A stretch of 64,000 nucleotides of DNA from Glandiceps talaboti (GCF_964340395.1 NC_135567.1:13601091-13665090), one strand, 5' to 3'. Positions 1 to 13,538 are shown, counted from the stretch's first letter. Numbers and translations: made by a program. The notes: generated by a model from the letters alone, not told the origin.

Positions 1-15
1 CGTCTAGTCGTCTGA

Positions 16-1300
<1,285 letters not shown>

Positions 1301-1665
1301 ATTGGGAACATTTTGTGACCAAAGTCAGTGCAGGATGGGAAGGAAGGATCGTGTGTTGGCTGAATAAGACAATACCTGTTTTAGTGGTTCACTATGAGGA
1401 TCTGATGAATGACACGATGTCCAATATTGGCCGTATGATGTCATTTCTTAACCTTACATTCAAGGAAGAACGACGCCGATGCATTGCACATAATCAGGAA
1501 GGAAATTTCCACCGAAAACCACCTCAGGATAGTGATGAGCAAATATTTGACCCATACACACCCGATTTACGTACATTGATAGATGAGCACATCAGAAACG
1601 TGAACCTTGTTCTAAAAACACATGGTGATAGATCTATACAACCTGCATCAAAGGTCAAGTCTTAA
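1301..1665 (+). CDS. WSCD-like sulfotransferase, last exon (partial gene)
   Basis: This is the terminal coding exon of a WSCD-type (sialate:O-sulfotransferase-like) Golgi sulfotransferase. A pyrimidine tract ending TTTCAG stands just before 1301. The exon opens in phase 1 (AT TGG gives D-W after a G from the previous exon) and ends at TAA. It encodes about 121 residues including [15 protein letters not shown] and [19 protein letters not shown], all typical of the C-terminal part of the sulfotransferase domain in this family. Its length is identical (365 bp) to the last exon of the complete gene at 14590-19367, and it differs by scattered substitutions without frameshifts. The PAPS-binding exons are not in the window, so whether the gene is functional cannot be judged. 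Confidence 0.8.
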
Positions 1666-2330
1666 AATCATTATTAATTTATTTAAATCTTAAAGAAAAC
1701 TCGTTACACTATTTATGAGCGCATTATACACAAAGCTAACAGCTAAAAATGAAAACCAATACAACATCAACGAAAACACAGACAAAACATCATTCAATGA
1801 AATGTTGGAGAAGAAAGGACACTAATGATGTATAAAATTGCGGTTAACACCTTAAAATGTCTTTACTTTGTGACATAAACAACACATTTTAATTTTATTG
1901 TTGTTAGATTTGAACAGGATAAAAAGCTAAATGTTTGGGTGTAGGTTATTTCTCTTCTTCGTATAACTTGTGCGGTAATGATATAAAGCATAACAAAGAA
2001 CACAAAACTTCATTTCATTTTCTAATTCAACTCGCCTTAAAGAAGAACGCCACTTCAGGAAATAGAGACATTTTCATAAACTATGGGTTCTGGTGATTCA
2101 TGATTTTACATTAAGTACAATTATTATTAGCGATTTCAGAGAAACACCGATTGATATTGTGAATTTATAGGGTATCTTTGCTATGGGCTATTGCATTATG
2201 GGAAATAGCAGAAATACGTCATTCAATTCTTGAACACTGAATATTCATGACAGCTGTTTCACACTGAAGAGTATGAACAATGATGTTATGCCAACAGATT
2301 GACTATTAGGTTTACATTTTTGGTATTTGA
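1666..2330 (+). other. 3' flank of sulfotransferase copy
   Basis: I see no ORF of substance. The first 600 bases align by eye with the regions after the other two sulfotransferase terminal exons (11618-11990 and 19368-19780), so the duplication unit extends past the stop codon into the 3' UTR and flank. Confidence 0.55.
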
Positions 2331-2862
2331 CTCACCATCAGCTCACAGGCTCCCAGGCTTCTTAACTACAATTGATACAATGTGATGTTTTATTTTGAGG
2401 AAACAATAACGGAAAAATATTATTTTAAATTTGATGAGCGGCTCACCGGCTGTTAGGTGTCTTAGCTATAATTTATATGGTATGATAATTTATTTTGTGA
2501 GACAATAACTGAAAAATATTAAATTTGATGTAGTATGATCAACTTGAATGCATATTGTACAACTGTGGAGTTTGTGATACATTTCATGTAACTTGGTTTG
2601 TGAATAAAATATGTATTTGATTTGTGTATTATATTATATTATAGTGTGTCCCATGAAATCTCAGTCTGCTGCCCACTCGGTATTAAATACCTCCATGTCA
2701 GGGTATTAATTGTGAAGGGCTGGAAATCTTGAGGAACATGTGTTGTATAAATACAAATTTCTAACATTACTGTCATCATTATAAATAGTAAAGAGTATAT
2801 TAAGAGTATATAATATAATTTGGGTATGGACATTTTCGGCAATATTCCCGGATGTGTCAATC
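2331..2862 (-). repeat. Inverted copy of 13.88-14.33 kb, with small ORF
   Basis: Read on the minus strand this stretch matches 13.88-14.33 kb. It carries an open frame (2860 down to 2639) ending in HVPQDFQPFTINTLTW and SGQQTEISWDTL, preceded by a hydrophobic stretch. The partner copy is on + at 13943-14107. It could be an unknown short membrane protein or simply a duplicated non-coding block; the differences between the copies do not clearly favour synonymous sites. Confidence 0.45.
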
Positions 2863-2945
2863 ATCCGGCCACACTTGTAAGTATACTTTCTTTAGATGTT
2901 TAATATATTGGAAAATGTATTGTTCGTGGTTCTAAGAATCAATAG
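2863..2945 (+). pseudogene. Relic of sulfotransferase exon 1 splice donor
   Basis: CATCCGGCCACACTTGTAAG and the following bases match the end of exon 1 and the start of intron 1 of the complete gene at 14724-14785. The rest of exon 1, with the start codon and membrane anchor, is absent. To its left the sequence switches abruptly to the inverted copy of 13.9-14.3 kb, so 2863 is a rearrangement breakpoint. Confidence 0.6.
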
Positions 2946-3051
2946 GACTGTACAATATAGTTAGTTTGGAAAGATAAATTGGAAACGAATGCGACGCTTC
3001 GATCCGTCTGGTACGGACCTTGATCACGCAATGATTTAGTTATTAAGCGTT

Positions 3052-3155
<104 letters not shown>

Positions 3156-3322
3156 GTGTAATATATTGATTTTACGTCGTTGTTCTGCTTTCAATAAAAA
3201 AAATTATTCAAACAGTCGATATTCTCAGAATAGAATTTGAAAGGTTTTTTTCATATATCTCATACATATTTTGGTACATAGTTCATATGCTTTAGCTGTC
3301 GGGTTCCACTCATAAAAAATTC

Positions 3323-3366
3323 TAGAAAAATATGAATTGTTAGTTCTTTTAGAGTTAAGACAAATT
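3323..3366 (+). pseudogene. 44-bp shard of NACHT coding sequence
   Basis: The bases encode YELLVLLELRQ in the same frame as the NACHT domain of the receptor genes. They match 6695-6736 of the first receptor and the equivalent of the second almost base for base. On the right the match stops and one 60-bp satellite unit begins. It is a remnant of a lost DED-NACHT gene copy. Confidence 0.7.
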
Positions 3367-3600
3367 GGTGTTCACTATGTGTATCATAGTAAACTGTGTG
3401 TATGTGTGTTAAGTGGCCATGGCGTAAATTGATGTTAGGTGATTACAAGTCAACGTTTACAAGTCTTTACTAGGTTGTGTTTAGTGTGCATTAACACAGC
3501 ATATTTGGATAGTTATCGCCTTCACCTCCCATACATACGTTCACTTTTAAAGTATGCCAAGATGAAAATCTTAAGTCTATTTCTAGTCATTGGATGTAGA
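3367..3600. repeat. One 60-bp satellite unit plus receptor-flank fragment
   Basis: A single unit of the satellite found 3' of the receptor genes lies at 3365-3425. It is followed by a block (3439-3560) that recurs at 46390-46500 and in part near 20.87 kb. No coding potential is apparent. Confidence 0.6.
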
Positions 3601-5139
3601 TCAAAACACAAACGTATTTACAGACACACATAGACACAGACACAGACACAGACACACATAGACACAGACACAGACACTAAACGCAGCATCGTCAATTATG
3701 TAGGACACCATAAAAACTTCAAAACTTGCGTATGAAAGATATTTGTTTTTTGTTAGTTTGTTTGTGTGTTTGTTTTCTGTTTGCTTGTTTGTTTCTTTGT
3801 TTTTATCAGCGGTCAGCCGTTTTACTTTCTCGTTACTGAAAACAATCTCAAGCATATGCAGGCGTGGCCTCATTGTTTGCCACCGAATTTCACAGAAATT
3901 CAAAATACATCAGTTGTTTGTAGAGAAACGGTGTCTGATACCACTATGGTCTCCCCATTAATACTAGCTACTGAAGCACATTCATTTGAAATACCAGTGG
4001 CAGGCTTACAGGTGATGGGATACACTGTCATATTCGCGCTAACCCATGTAAAGGAAATGTTCAACTTCCCCAACACAATGCAGTGCTCCCTGACAGGCCT
4101 GGCGACCCAATATACAAGAGAGTCGCATTTATCTTAATTTATAATTAATATTCAGTATCTTGAATTTACTTTAAAATAGACCGCACTTAAAACTGCAATA
4201 TTGTATCTGTTTTCCTATGGGTACCGGGTAGCCAAACCACAAGTTGGGACGTATATCCAGGATGGCAGCAAAACATGCACGGCGGTGAGACGTTCTAATT
4301 TTCAATATCCATTTGTTTTAAATCGAAAACGGCAACACGTAGGTATGCGCATGCGTATAGGTAACGGAACGAACACTCTACAATAATGTGCACAGCAAGA
4401 CTGGTAGCTAGAACAACGGACTTTGGTGTACGCTTAGTCTAATGAACGGTAGACTTAATATCTAGTATACGTGTTCGTATGTACTTCAGTACACGTAGTG
4501 AAATATGTAGACACGGTAAATTTGCGTTGATTCGTGTATATTCAACTTTCTGCCCAGTGACGAGTGCAAAGTTCAAATGACGTCATGTGTTTATTGTACC
4601 TTGTTGACGTGACAGCAGGCATCAACTGACGTCATGTTTGGCATCTACTACATGTACAACGAATGTAAGGGTGTAAGTGTCAGTCATTGGGTTAATTAGG
4701 TAACTGGTAGCTTGATATATCATTAGGACATGGCATCGACAGTACCTTCTGCTACAATCAACAGTAGTACTGGTTATACTGTATAAAAACACTATAAATA
4801 ACCTATGCCAAAAAAAGGCACTCCTCCCCACCCCACCCCCACACAGTTTAATTATTTGCTGTCTCACGTAATGTGACAAGGTTGTTCGGCCAATCTAAAT
4901 CATACCCTACCCTCACGTGACCAACTGTGAACCAGTGCGACATGGCCGTTATGAACACAATACCTTGTCGAACTTTGTTCATACGATCAGGTGATTGAAA
5001 ACTAATTTGACTACATATCCGTCACGACACAGACCGCTGAAAAATCTCGCCACATTTTTCATGTGAAAAGTGTATATCTCCGTCTTCTGTATGTAGCAAA
5101 TTGGCAACTCAGATTTCGATACATCGCTTCAGGACCACG
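3601..5139 (+). other. 5' flank of first DED-NACHT gene
   Basis: This stretch is mirrored by 26532-28200 in inverted orientation, upstream of the second receptor gene. The short frames here (for example 4201-4386) recur in the mirror copy, but whole-region duplication is enough to explain that and the longer frame at 3766-4137 is broken there. No TATA box or initiator is clear enough to call; the promoter should lie within the last few hundred bases. Confidence 0.5.
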
Positions 5140-5823
5140 ATGGCCGGCACTGATACAGTAATCTCATGGATAAAGGTACTCTTCAACGACCTGTACAAGC
5201 GGTTGAAAACAACGGAAGTTGACCAAATCAAGGCGTTGTTAGTACCAAAGCATATTACTCCCAGGGATTCTGAACGTATTTCCAATAATGCTTTGGAACT
5301 GTTTAATCTACTACAAGATGGAGCGTGTATCTCTGAAAACAACCTTGACCTGTTAGTTAAGGTATTTAAAGAGATAAGACGGCCAGATTTGTGTCAACTT
5401 GTCGAAAAGTCGATGACGGAGGCTAGGCCCGACAGTGAATCAGGTATGTGAAAAATTGGTTTCCAAATAGTTAATATATAACCAGCCGTTCTAAATTTAG
5501 TTTGTGAAGTGTTCTACAGTGTTCTGTGTATTATATGTAAGGGGATTCAGACGATGCAATTCGAAATGATGACCACACTCGTGTTGTAACTGTTGTTGGT
5601 ATTATTAGTATTATTTCTTTGTTGTTGTTGTTGTTGTTGTTGTTATTGTTGTTGCTGTTGTTGCTGCTGCTGCTGCTGCTATTGCTGTTGTCGTTGTCGC
5701 TGTTGTTGTTGTCGTCGTCATTGACATCGTCATCACCATCGTTGTTGTTGCTGTTGTTGTTGTTGTTGTTGTTGTTGATGACATTGTTGTCGTTAATTTT
5801 ATTTTTATTGCTCTTGATATGAT

Positions 5824-5870
<47 letters not shown>

Positions 5871-6006
5871 GAATTTAACAGTGCAAGTATATATTCGGAA
5901 CTGGGTACTTACAGGGTCAGCCTTGAAACAATGATACGAGGCTCATCATTTTTACACGATTTCCCATGAAAACAATGTCATTATCATTTACGTTGTTATT
6001 GCTTGT

Positions 6007-6038
<32 letters not shown>

Positions 6039-6040
6039 GC

Positions 6041-6122
<82 letters not shown>

Positions 6123-9102
6123 AATTAGAGTGTGTCATGCTGTAAACAGTAGATCACCGATCACCAAAGCCAAAATATGTCAATATACATATATACATTG
6201 CCTATAACACAGTGTACTAAGTTAATATAGGTCTTATGAAGCGCCAGCCCTTAATGAAAGGAAGGAGGAAACATGTTTGCGGATGCATGTCGGAGAAGAT
6301 TCGTTTTGTAATTAAAATAACCAACATGGAACATGTCTTTGTATCATTCATAATTCTAGTTTTAATTCTACTTTATCTTTAGGAATGTATGCTGACAATG
6401 CCAAGAAGTGCAAAGAATTGTTAAAACGCCATTATGAAGATAAAATGAAGTACATCGATCCAGTACCCTGGTATGAACATGGTTTTCAATTACCTTTACT
6501 TGATGTATATACACAGTTAGAATTAGTCCAACGAAGTAGAGAGGGCTATGAATACAAGAGTGTAGATTTTCGAAAAGAGTTGACACCGACAGACAAAAAT
6601 CGCAGAGTTTTAGTTGAGGGGGAGCCTGGGATCGGCAAGAGCACATTCTGTAGAAAGATGGCGCTCGATTGGGCCATGAACACAGAACCAATATTAGGAA
6701 AATATGAATTGTTAATTCTTTTAGAGTTAAGACAAATGGTAGATAGTACAGACATAGTTAAAGCTATATTTGATCAATTACTACCTGAAGACTCAGGAGT
6801 CAATGAAACAGATCTTCGTAATTATATTCGTGACAATCAAGACAAGATTTTGATTGTATTGGATGGAGCTGACGAGCTTAAACAATCTCTGAAAGGAGAA
6901 ATTGCAAGTTTGATGAATAAGAAGAAATTGTCAACCTCGACTGTAATTATATCATCTAGAAGCACAGAGGTAAACACCTTCGTGAAATGTGTAAACAAGC
7001 ATTTCATTTTAAAGGGATTTAGTAAGGAGAACATAAGTGAATACATAATGAAATATGTTAGTGCAGATAGGAATAAGGCACTGCCTGTTGATATGGAAGA
7101 AGCCCGTGGAATTACTACCAAAATGAACGAAAATGAAAACATAGCTGCACTCGCGATTAATCCACTAAACGTCGTTTTACTCTGCCTTCTCTGGAAAGAC
7201 AACAAAGGTAAGCTGCCGAGTAAGTTATCTGATATATATACTCAATTAGTAATGAGTATATTACGACGATACTGTGAAAAACAAAGCTTACCTGTACCTG
7301 AAGGCAATGAAATACCACGAAATTATAGGGAGGAAATGTTAAAGCTAGGTAAAATGTCGTATGATGGTTTAGATACCGACAAAGTTAGGTTTTCTACGGT
7401 AGATTTTGAAACGTACCAAATAGCTACGGAAAGCGCTTTATTTAGATTAGGATTGATAACTCAGGAATACAGCAGTGCTAGACTACAACCTGGTAAATAC
7501 TGGGTGTTTGTACATAAGTCATTCCAGGAATATATGGCAGCTTACTATCTGGTACAAACTAATCAAGTAAACGACAGACAGTTTCTTCGTGCGTTTATTC
7601 GTAATAGAAAATTCACAAATACCTGTCTGTTGGTCGCCGGACTCCTTGATAAGGATGGATACGTGTTGTTCAGTATGTTTGCTGAAGTTCTTAACGATAT
7701 TAAATATAGTGACTGCCAGGCGTTTGATGAGTTAAGTCATCTAGCCCTTAGTTGTCTACACGAATCTGGACATCCTAAATTATTTGTCCTTACAATTGCA
7801 AGTAGCATAATTCATAATAATGAAATCTGCATAGGTTACTACGTATCTATTGTCAGTAATGCCTGTACTTCAGGTTTAAGCCATATGGTTAGATACTGTA
7901 ATCAAAACGCTAATACGAATAGTAAATTAAGATTACGTTATTTTGGCCTTTACACTGTTAAAGTTCCAAAACAGACACTAACAGTCTTAGGACAAGGACA
8001 GTATTTAGAATCACTAGAAGTGATGGTGTCAGTTGATTCACATGATGAACTGACTGCTGTCATTGAAGCAAATCCTATAAAACATTTATATATAAATATT
8101 GTATCACAGAAGGATATGTTCAGTGTCATGACGTTCATTGCAAATGCTATGTCAAAACTAAACAGTCCCGTTACCTTCAAAGCTTCACTGTATAATACTG
8201 GTAACCAGTCTGATATTACTGAATATCGTAGAAATACTCATAAGTATCATTCTTTATTTCATCTCAATGAAACTCTGCAACGTTTAATCGTACACGGCCA
8301 TCTTGGGGGTGAAGTATTTTTCACCAGCATCGGAGAACGTATCGCTATACAAAACTCTTTAAGGTATCTGAATATCAGATTCTCAGCCAACGCTTTATTA
8401 GCTGAAAGAAGGAGAGTACTTACTAAAATACTACGACAGAATAATACAATAAAGGTACTCTACTTAAACACGGAGATGCATGGTAATTTTTCAGCCGTAG
8501 GTGGCGCTACACTGTGGTTTAATTTTCTTAGATTGCGTTATGAGAAGACGCTAAAACCAGATGAAATAGAAGTCAGAAAACAAGCGAGTACAGAGTTCTA
8601 TGAATCTATAGTTCAAAATAAAGGTCTTCAGTTTGTATGGATTCAGCATTTTGGTGAAGATGATGATTTGATATCAATGTTATCAAGTATCAAATATAAT
8701 ATGTCACTACGTGTAGTGTTTATAGTGGCGGAGATCGTTACGACTGAAATAGTAGCAGCAATATGTTCAATGTTAAGGGGAAGTGAGACCATTAGTATAT
8801 TAGGGGTTGTCAGTGTAGAAAAAGTATGTGCTACGGATGATATAGTTACAGAGCAACAAAAATTTCAGAGAACAGAATTTGCAGTCGACGTTAACCAAGA
8901 CGAGATTCAGAATGCAAATGTCGCTTATAACGAGGTTTATAACGCGATTAGAGCATTGCTTAACATCATCATTCAGCAAAGTGAAGGTGATGATAGTCAC
9001 TGGGACAAGATCAACCCCAGACTAAGAAATGAACTCTTTGAGAAGAGTTGTCCAAGAATACAAAAGGCGGGATTTCATTTACATGTCTGGGAACGTAAAT
9101 GA
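5140..9102 (+). CDS. DED-NACHT receptor 1
   Basis: The model is exon 5140-5443 joined to exon 6383-9102, 1007 codons plus stop. The donor TCAG|GTATGTG and acceptor CTTTAG|GAATG are both phase 1 and rebuild a Gly codon. Residues 1-101 form a death effector domain with the RxDL charge-triad motif (RRPDL). Then come a linker, a NACHT ATPase with Walker A GEPGIGKST (about 181-189) and Walker B LIVLDGADE (about 257-265), the IISSRS sensor segment, GFSKENISEYI, and the winged-helix signature FVHKSFQEYMAAYY. The 500-residue C-terminal region has leucine-rich-like alternation (SLRYLNIRF, IKVLYLN) but no textbook LRR. Families of this build oligomerise on NTP binding and signal by DED contacts, as in apoptosis or innate immunity; the ligand is unknown. 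The ATG at 5140 fits the other two copies. Confidence 0.88.
5618..6121 (+). repeat. (GTT)n/(GAT)n arrays in receptor 1 intron
   Basis: Long GTT runs with GCT and GTC interruptions, a second GTT block and a final GAT run lie inside the intron of receptor 1. The mirror intron of receptor 2 contains the reverse-complement class (CAA/CTA/CCA), so the microsatellite predates the duplication. Confidence 0.9.
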
Positions 9103-9777
9103 AATTATGATAAGAACTTACTAATAGGGATTACAAAACAAAGTAGGTAACGTTGACAGGTTTTCACATGACAAACATTCAATGCTACACATTTTCCCTA
9201 TGTGGTAACAATCACAGTACAGTGGGATGTGTTTTATAGACAAACTATGCTGACTTGTTAGTTGAATTCTTTCCCACATGATGAAAATAATTTTATATTA
9301 TTAAAGAAATTTATTAAAATACTTTGTATAGCAAGACACGTCACACCTCAATAAAACACATAGCACATTGATATATATATCCTTGGTTATACTTGCCTTT
9401 ACATGGAAAGAATAGTTTTCTTTTGTATCAATTAAGTTTTAAAATGTGATGTAATGTTTATATTTTATAAACAACATATCAAAATACAGTTGTTTTTGTG
9501 TTTTTGCAGAAACAAGAATAAGTAGAGATTTTAAGAAACACTTTTATTTTGTATGGTAATATGTGCTTTGCCGTTCCCCGGGAAACTATAGTATAGTTTA
9601 CATTGATTTTGTAATGTACACATTATTCTGTATACTGTTATTTAGTATTTTAATATTCAATGATCTGGAATATATTTTTTAAAGCCTTCATAAAATACAG
9701 AAGTTGAACTTTAATCTTAATTGTGTATTGATTTAATTGTATATTTGACAATGTGTGTATATGTATATATGTGTTCA
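9103..9777 (+). other. 3' UTR and flank of receptor 1
   Basis: No coding sequence is present. An AATAAA signal stands at 9350-9355, about 250 bases after the stop codon. Much of the stretch is recognisable, in reverse orientation, 3' of receptors 2 and 3 and at 28866-29395; a marker shared by all is the motif around TTCCCCGGGAAA/TTTCCTGGGAAACGGCAAA. Confidence 0.6.
9350..9355 (+). promoter_or_regulatory. Candidate polyadenylation signal of receptor 1
   Basis: A canonical AATAAA lies 248 bases downstream of the receptor 1 stop codon, in the CTCAATAAAACAC context. No downstream GU-rich element was tested. Confidence 0.45.
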
Positions 9778-9960
9778 CTATGTTTAACATGTATAGCAGT
9801 CCGTGTATGTTAATGAGTCATGGTGGGAATTGGTGTTCACTATGTGTATGATAGTAGTATTTGTATATGTTAATGAGTCATGGTGGGAATTGGTGTTCAC
9901 TATGTGTATGATAGTAGACTGTGTGTATGTTAATGGGTCATGGTGGGAATTGGTGTGAGG
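9778..9960 (-). repeat. 60-bp satellite, about 3 units
   Basis: Three tandem units of a 60-bp repeat (core in this orientation TTCACTATGTGTATGATAGT, then ATGTTAATGRGTCATGGTGG). The same satellite lies 3' of receptors 2 and 3. Confidence 0.85.
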
Positions 9961-11144
9961 TTATTACAAAGAAGGTAACTATTTAAATTCGAATGATAAT
10001 AAATGATAAGTGAACAGGTAGTAAATCTAAGATTCACAATCCGTTGAGCAATCAAATCGAAATTCAGTTTCTTTTAAAAAGATTATGAACCATATTGAGT
10101 TCAAAAATATTGAAAATGTATAGCGCCCTCTCCAGTCTAGGATAGCATGCCTAACACTAGCTTATATTAAGTATTGTTATCTACACAGAGTAGCGATTGG
10201 CTAGCCAAAAATATGAATCCGGATCAGAAGAGTGTACATTGGGTTCTTACGTCTACTCAAAACCGAACACTCGACCATTCCACTACTAAATTAATAAACA
10301 CAACATTACGCACTGTGGATAGGCCTTTGTTATCATTTTAACATTTCACAATTATCAATAATCACAACATGTGAAATAGTAATTGCTTACATCGGTGTAT
10401 GCTCACTCTTTTGCAGTATTTCCGAGTGTCTAGACTGTCATTTGTAAGTAGGCGTGTACTGGAATGATTTGCCAAGCGCCCCTAACGGCCAGACTATTAA
10501 TTTGTCTACAATGTTCATAATTTCATTGATCATTGATCATTGTACCTAGCTTGATGTCATATTAATTTCAATTTAGTCACCTGAATTGAATTGAATTGAA
10601 TTAAGTCTCTATTCACCCATACTAATGAGAGTACCACTTAGCTTCCTTCTTGTATATGGAAAATAACTTATATAGGATAAATAGCTCTTGAAATGAGGTA
10701 GTTTACCATTTATTCCACACTAAACAAACATACCAATCTGATAGTCAAACGTTTTGAAGGTATCTAGAATGAGTGTTTCGAACTATGGAGTAGTGTGAAT
10801 CCAACTTCCTATCCGAAATGATTCTAAGCATGTTTTTTGCACAAGAAAGATCTCGCTAAGATACAATTTACATACACTTCCCCTAGACTTCAAGACCTTA
10901 AGAAATGCGCGGTAAAAATGTATAGCATGAAGGTAATCGAACGTGGAGCTATAATTAATTCCGGTAAATTTACATATTTTTTTTAACCCTCCAATGTGTG
11001 ATTTCGAAAGTTAAATGATTCCAATAAAATTTCAATAAAAGACGTGTAATCTGTTGATTTTTTTAGTTTTTTTAGTTTTTAGTTTGTTGTACAATGCGTT
11101 GGGACGTAGTGAACAATCAAAATAATAAATAATAACTAATTTTA
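9961..11144. other. Left-arm flank of inverted duplication
   Basis: No gene is seen. From about 10200 to 11140 this is the reverse complement of about 19900-20830, with small indels. The 10085-10215 block also recurs at 46240-46380. It contains GATCATTGATCATTG near 10533, a short palindromic direct repeat. Confidence 0.6.
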
Positions 11145-11324
11145 AGACTTGACCTTGGACGCAGGTTTTATAGATTTTTTCACCATGTGTTTTTAGAACG
11201 AGGTTCACGTTTCTGATGTGCTCATCAATCAATTTATGTAAAACCGGTGTGTATGGGTCAAACATTCGCTCGTCACTATCCTGAGGGGGTTTTCGGTGAA
11301 AATTTCCTTCGTGATTATGTGCAA
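11145..11324 (-). pseudogene. Broken sulfotransferase last exon, minus copy
   Basis: On the minus strand this encodes the second half of the WSCD-like last exon ([10 protein letters not shown], then [29 protein letters not shown]). It lacks everything upstream, and the end is altered (the usual [12 protein letters not shown] is changed and the frame reads on). It is the left-arm mirror of 19188-19367. Confidence 0.75.
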
Positions 11325-11617
11325 TACCTGTTTTAGTGGTTCACTATGAGGATCTGAGGAATGACATGATGTTCAATATTGGCCGTATGATGTCATTTCT
11401 TAACCTTACATTCACGGAAGAACGACGCCGATGCATTGCACGTAATCACGAAGGAAATTTCCACCGAAAACCAACCCAGGATAGTGATGAGCAAATGTTT
11501 GACCCATACACACACGATTTACGTACATTGATAGATGAGCACATCAGAAACGTGAACCTTGTTCTAAAAACACATGGTGATAGATCTATACAACCTGCAT
11601 CAAAGGTCAAGTCTTAA
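11322..11617 (+). pseudogene. Broken sulfotransferase last exon, plus copy
   Basis: It starts abruptly at CAATACCTGTTTTAG, equivalent to about 19071 in the complete gene, and reads [13 protein letters not shown] through to the normal TAA at 11615-11617. No splice acceptor or upstream exon precedes it. Its frame is intact and its sequence very close to the complete gene, so the truncation is probably recent. Confidence 0.8.
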
Positions 11618-12060
11618 AATTTACACTATGTATCAGCACATTGTACAAGAAACTACAAGCTAAAACTGAAACATAATACAACAGAAACAACAGCACAGAA
11701 AAAACACCAAAGAGAAGTCTCGGGAATAAAGAGCACTAATGACGTATATCATTGCTGGTTAAGGAATTACAATGATGTTACTTTGTGACAAGAACAGTAA
11801 ATTCTATATCTATTGCTCTTAGATTTGAACAGGATAAAAAGCTAAATTTTCGGTGTTGATTATTTTTCTTCATATTACGTGTACAGTAATGATATAAAGC
11901 ATGGCAAAGAACACAAAACTGGCTTCATTTCATTTTCAAATTCAACTCGCAATTCAATTTTCGTCTGACTTATTTTACATAATGTCACAAAAAAATGGCG
12001 TGACATATTTTGTGATGAACGTTTGTTCTATCATCAGAATCAGACATTGCTAATGTCATA
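11618..12060 (+). other. 3' flank of broken sulfotransferase exon
   Basis: Non-coding. It aligns with 1666-2040 and 19368-19640, including the shared block TAGATTTGAACAGGATAA, so the copy carried its 3' flank with it. Confidence 0.6.
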
Positions 12061-12064
12061 GTGA

Positions 12065-12076
12065 GGTGTGTGTGTG

Positions 12077-12123
<47 letters not shown>

Positions 12124-12165
12124 TTGTGTGTGTGTTTGTGTTTGTGTGTGTGTGTTTGTGTTTGT
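12065..12165. repeat. (GT)n microsatellite
   Basis: GT dinucleotides with regular TTTGTG interruptions. The long frames that read through it are low-complexity and not genes. Confidence 0.9.
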
Positions 12166-12950
12166 AATTGTATTTTTTCTCAATGTAAGGTTCCCTTTTG
12201 TGGTTTCTCAAATATTAAACGACCTTTTGATCTCTGTCAGTCACATTATTGGTGTTACTGTAACACCATCAAGGCTGGGTGTCAGCTGGAGATATAATCG
12301 TAAATAGACAATTTTAGAAAATATACGAGCATGTAGCATATGTGTTCAGCTATATCTCATTAAGGCAAAAATCGACGTCAGTCATCTATCAAATAGGTAA
12401 TGTTGAGATATTTCCAGAGCAGAAATCCACATGTCTACTTTACCTAATTTCGTATGTAGCAAAAGCAATATTTATCGTTTATACTTGAAAATGGAGGGGG
12501 TGTTATACCTTAAGCGTGAACGGGGGATCGTTAACATTTCAATGCATGAATGGTGAACACGTCTTTTTTAAACGCATGATTGCCGAATTGGTGAATATTG
12601 CGGTATTGGAGAATGATCTTTCTTTTTGAACGTAAATGGTGAATTCTTATAAATTAACGCGTAAATTGTGAATGACATAATTTTGCGTGAATGAAAATTG
12701 TGAATTTAACCTCAACTGGACTAGTCGTGACTTCTGACCTCGTTCTCGTTGCATGACCTTTGTCCTCTCACTGTATTTATGTATTCATTTGAAACTTTAT
12801 TTAAAGAGTGTTATTATAAAACAATCATATACCTAACCTGGTTATCTAAAAGCTAGTCTTCCCTGGGGCCATCTAAAAGACAACAAAAACAGGATAAGTA
12901 AAACACAGACAGAAATACAAATATAAGACAAATACAAAATATGGGGATCA
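12166..12950. other. No gene seen
   Basis: A non-coding stretch. 12500-12710 carries several short degenerate repeats built on GCGTGAATGGTGAA. The last part (after about 12780) is probably the 3' UTR of the LINE remnant that follows on the minus strand. Confidence 0.4.
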
Positions 12951-13503
12951 ATAAAACTGACGAAACACTCATTTAAAATATGCTTCTATAAAAAGTTGTC
13001 TCAAAAGTGCTCAAAGACGGTGAACTCCAAACATTTTCAGTAAGATTAAAGGTGATAGCACCAGCATGTCTTAATGGTCTGGGCGTTGTTAATTTGGTTG
13101 TAGGGAACTATAGAACATTGTTTTGCCTGGAGTGTCTGGTATTGCGGGGTGATACATATTGATCCTAGTAAACATGTCTGAAATATGTAGATATCAATTT
13201 GTTGAGTGCTTTGTAAACAAGGCAACTTGTTCTGTACGTGACTCTTTCTTGTGTGGTCATAACTCTGCATCCGTTCTTGGGGCATCCATAATCATCTGAG
13301 GCCCATAATTCGAACAATATTGCAACAATTACCCCAGAAAATATTACAGTAGTCAATGTGTGGATAAATGAAAGCTTACACCAAATGCATCTTTAGGAAA
13401 TCTGACAAGTCTTTGTGTGGTACCAATTAGCATCGTCTTGGGTTTATCTGCATTAATCACCATTTTAGTGTCTCTACACCAGGTGCTTATATCTTGTATA
13501 GCA
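12951..13503 (-). mobile_element. CR1/L2-type LINE remnant, RT C-terminus
   Basis: The minus strand encodes pieces of a non-LTR reverse transcriptase: STWCRDTKMVINADKPKTML (thumb region), then HIDYCNIFWGNCCNIVRIM and, after frameshifts, ITFNLTENVWSSPSLSTFET near the C-terminus. These blocks and their order are standard for CR1/L2-clade LINEs. It is 5'-truncated and has several frameshifts and stops, so it is dead. Confidence 0.7.
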
Positions 13504-13506
13504 GTC

Positions 13507-13538
13507 TAACCCTAACCCTAACCCTAACCCTAACCCTA
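13507..13538. repeat. Interstitial telomere-type (CCCTAA)n
   Basis: Five tandem CCCTAA hexamers, abutting the 5'-truncated end of the minus-strand LINE remnant. Confidence 0.95.

Noticed and set aside
3766-4137. 123-codon frame upstream of receptor 1
   Set aside because: The mirrored sequence (27913-28188) breaks the frame with indels and stops, so it is not maintained as coding.
4201-4386. 61-codon frame conserved in both arms (also 27529-27720 minus)
   Set aside because: It has no ATG start at its first residue, and conservation is no higher than in neighbouring non-coding sequence of the duplication.
5619-6207. Long Leu/Met- or Gln/His-rich reading frames
   Set aside because: They are translations of GTT/GAT microsatellites inside the receptor 1 intron.
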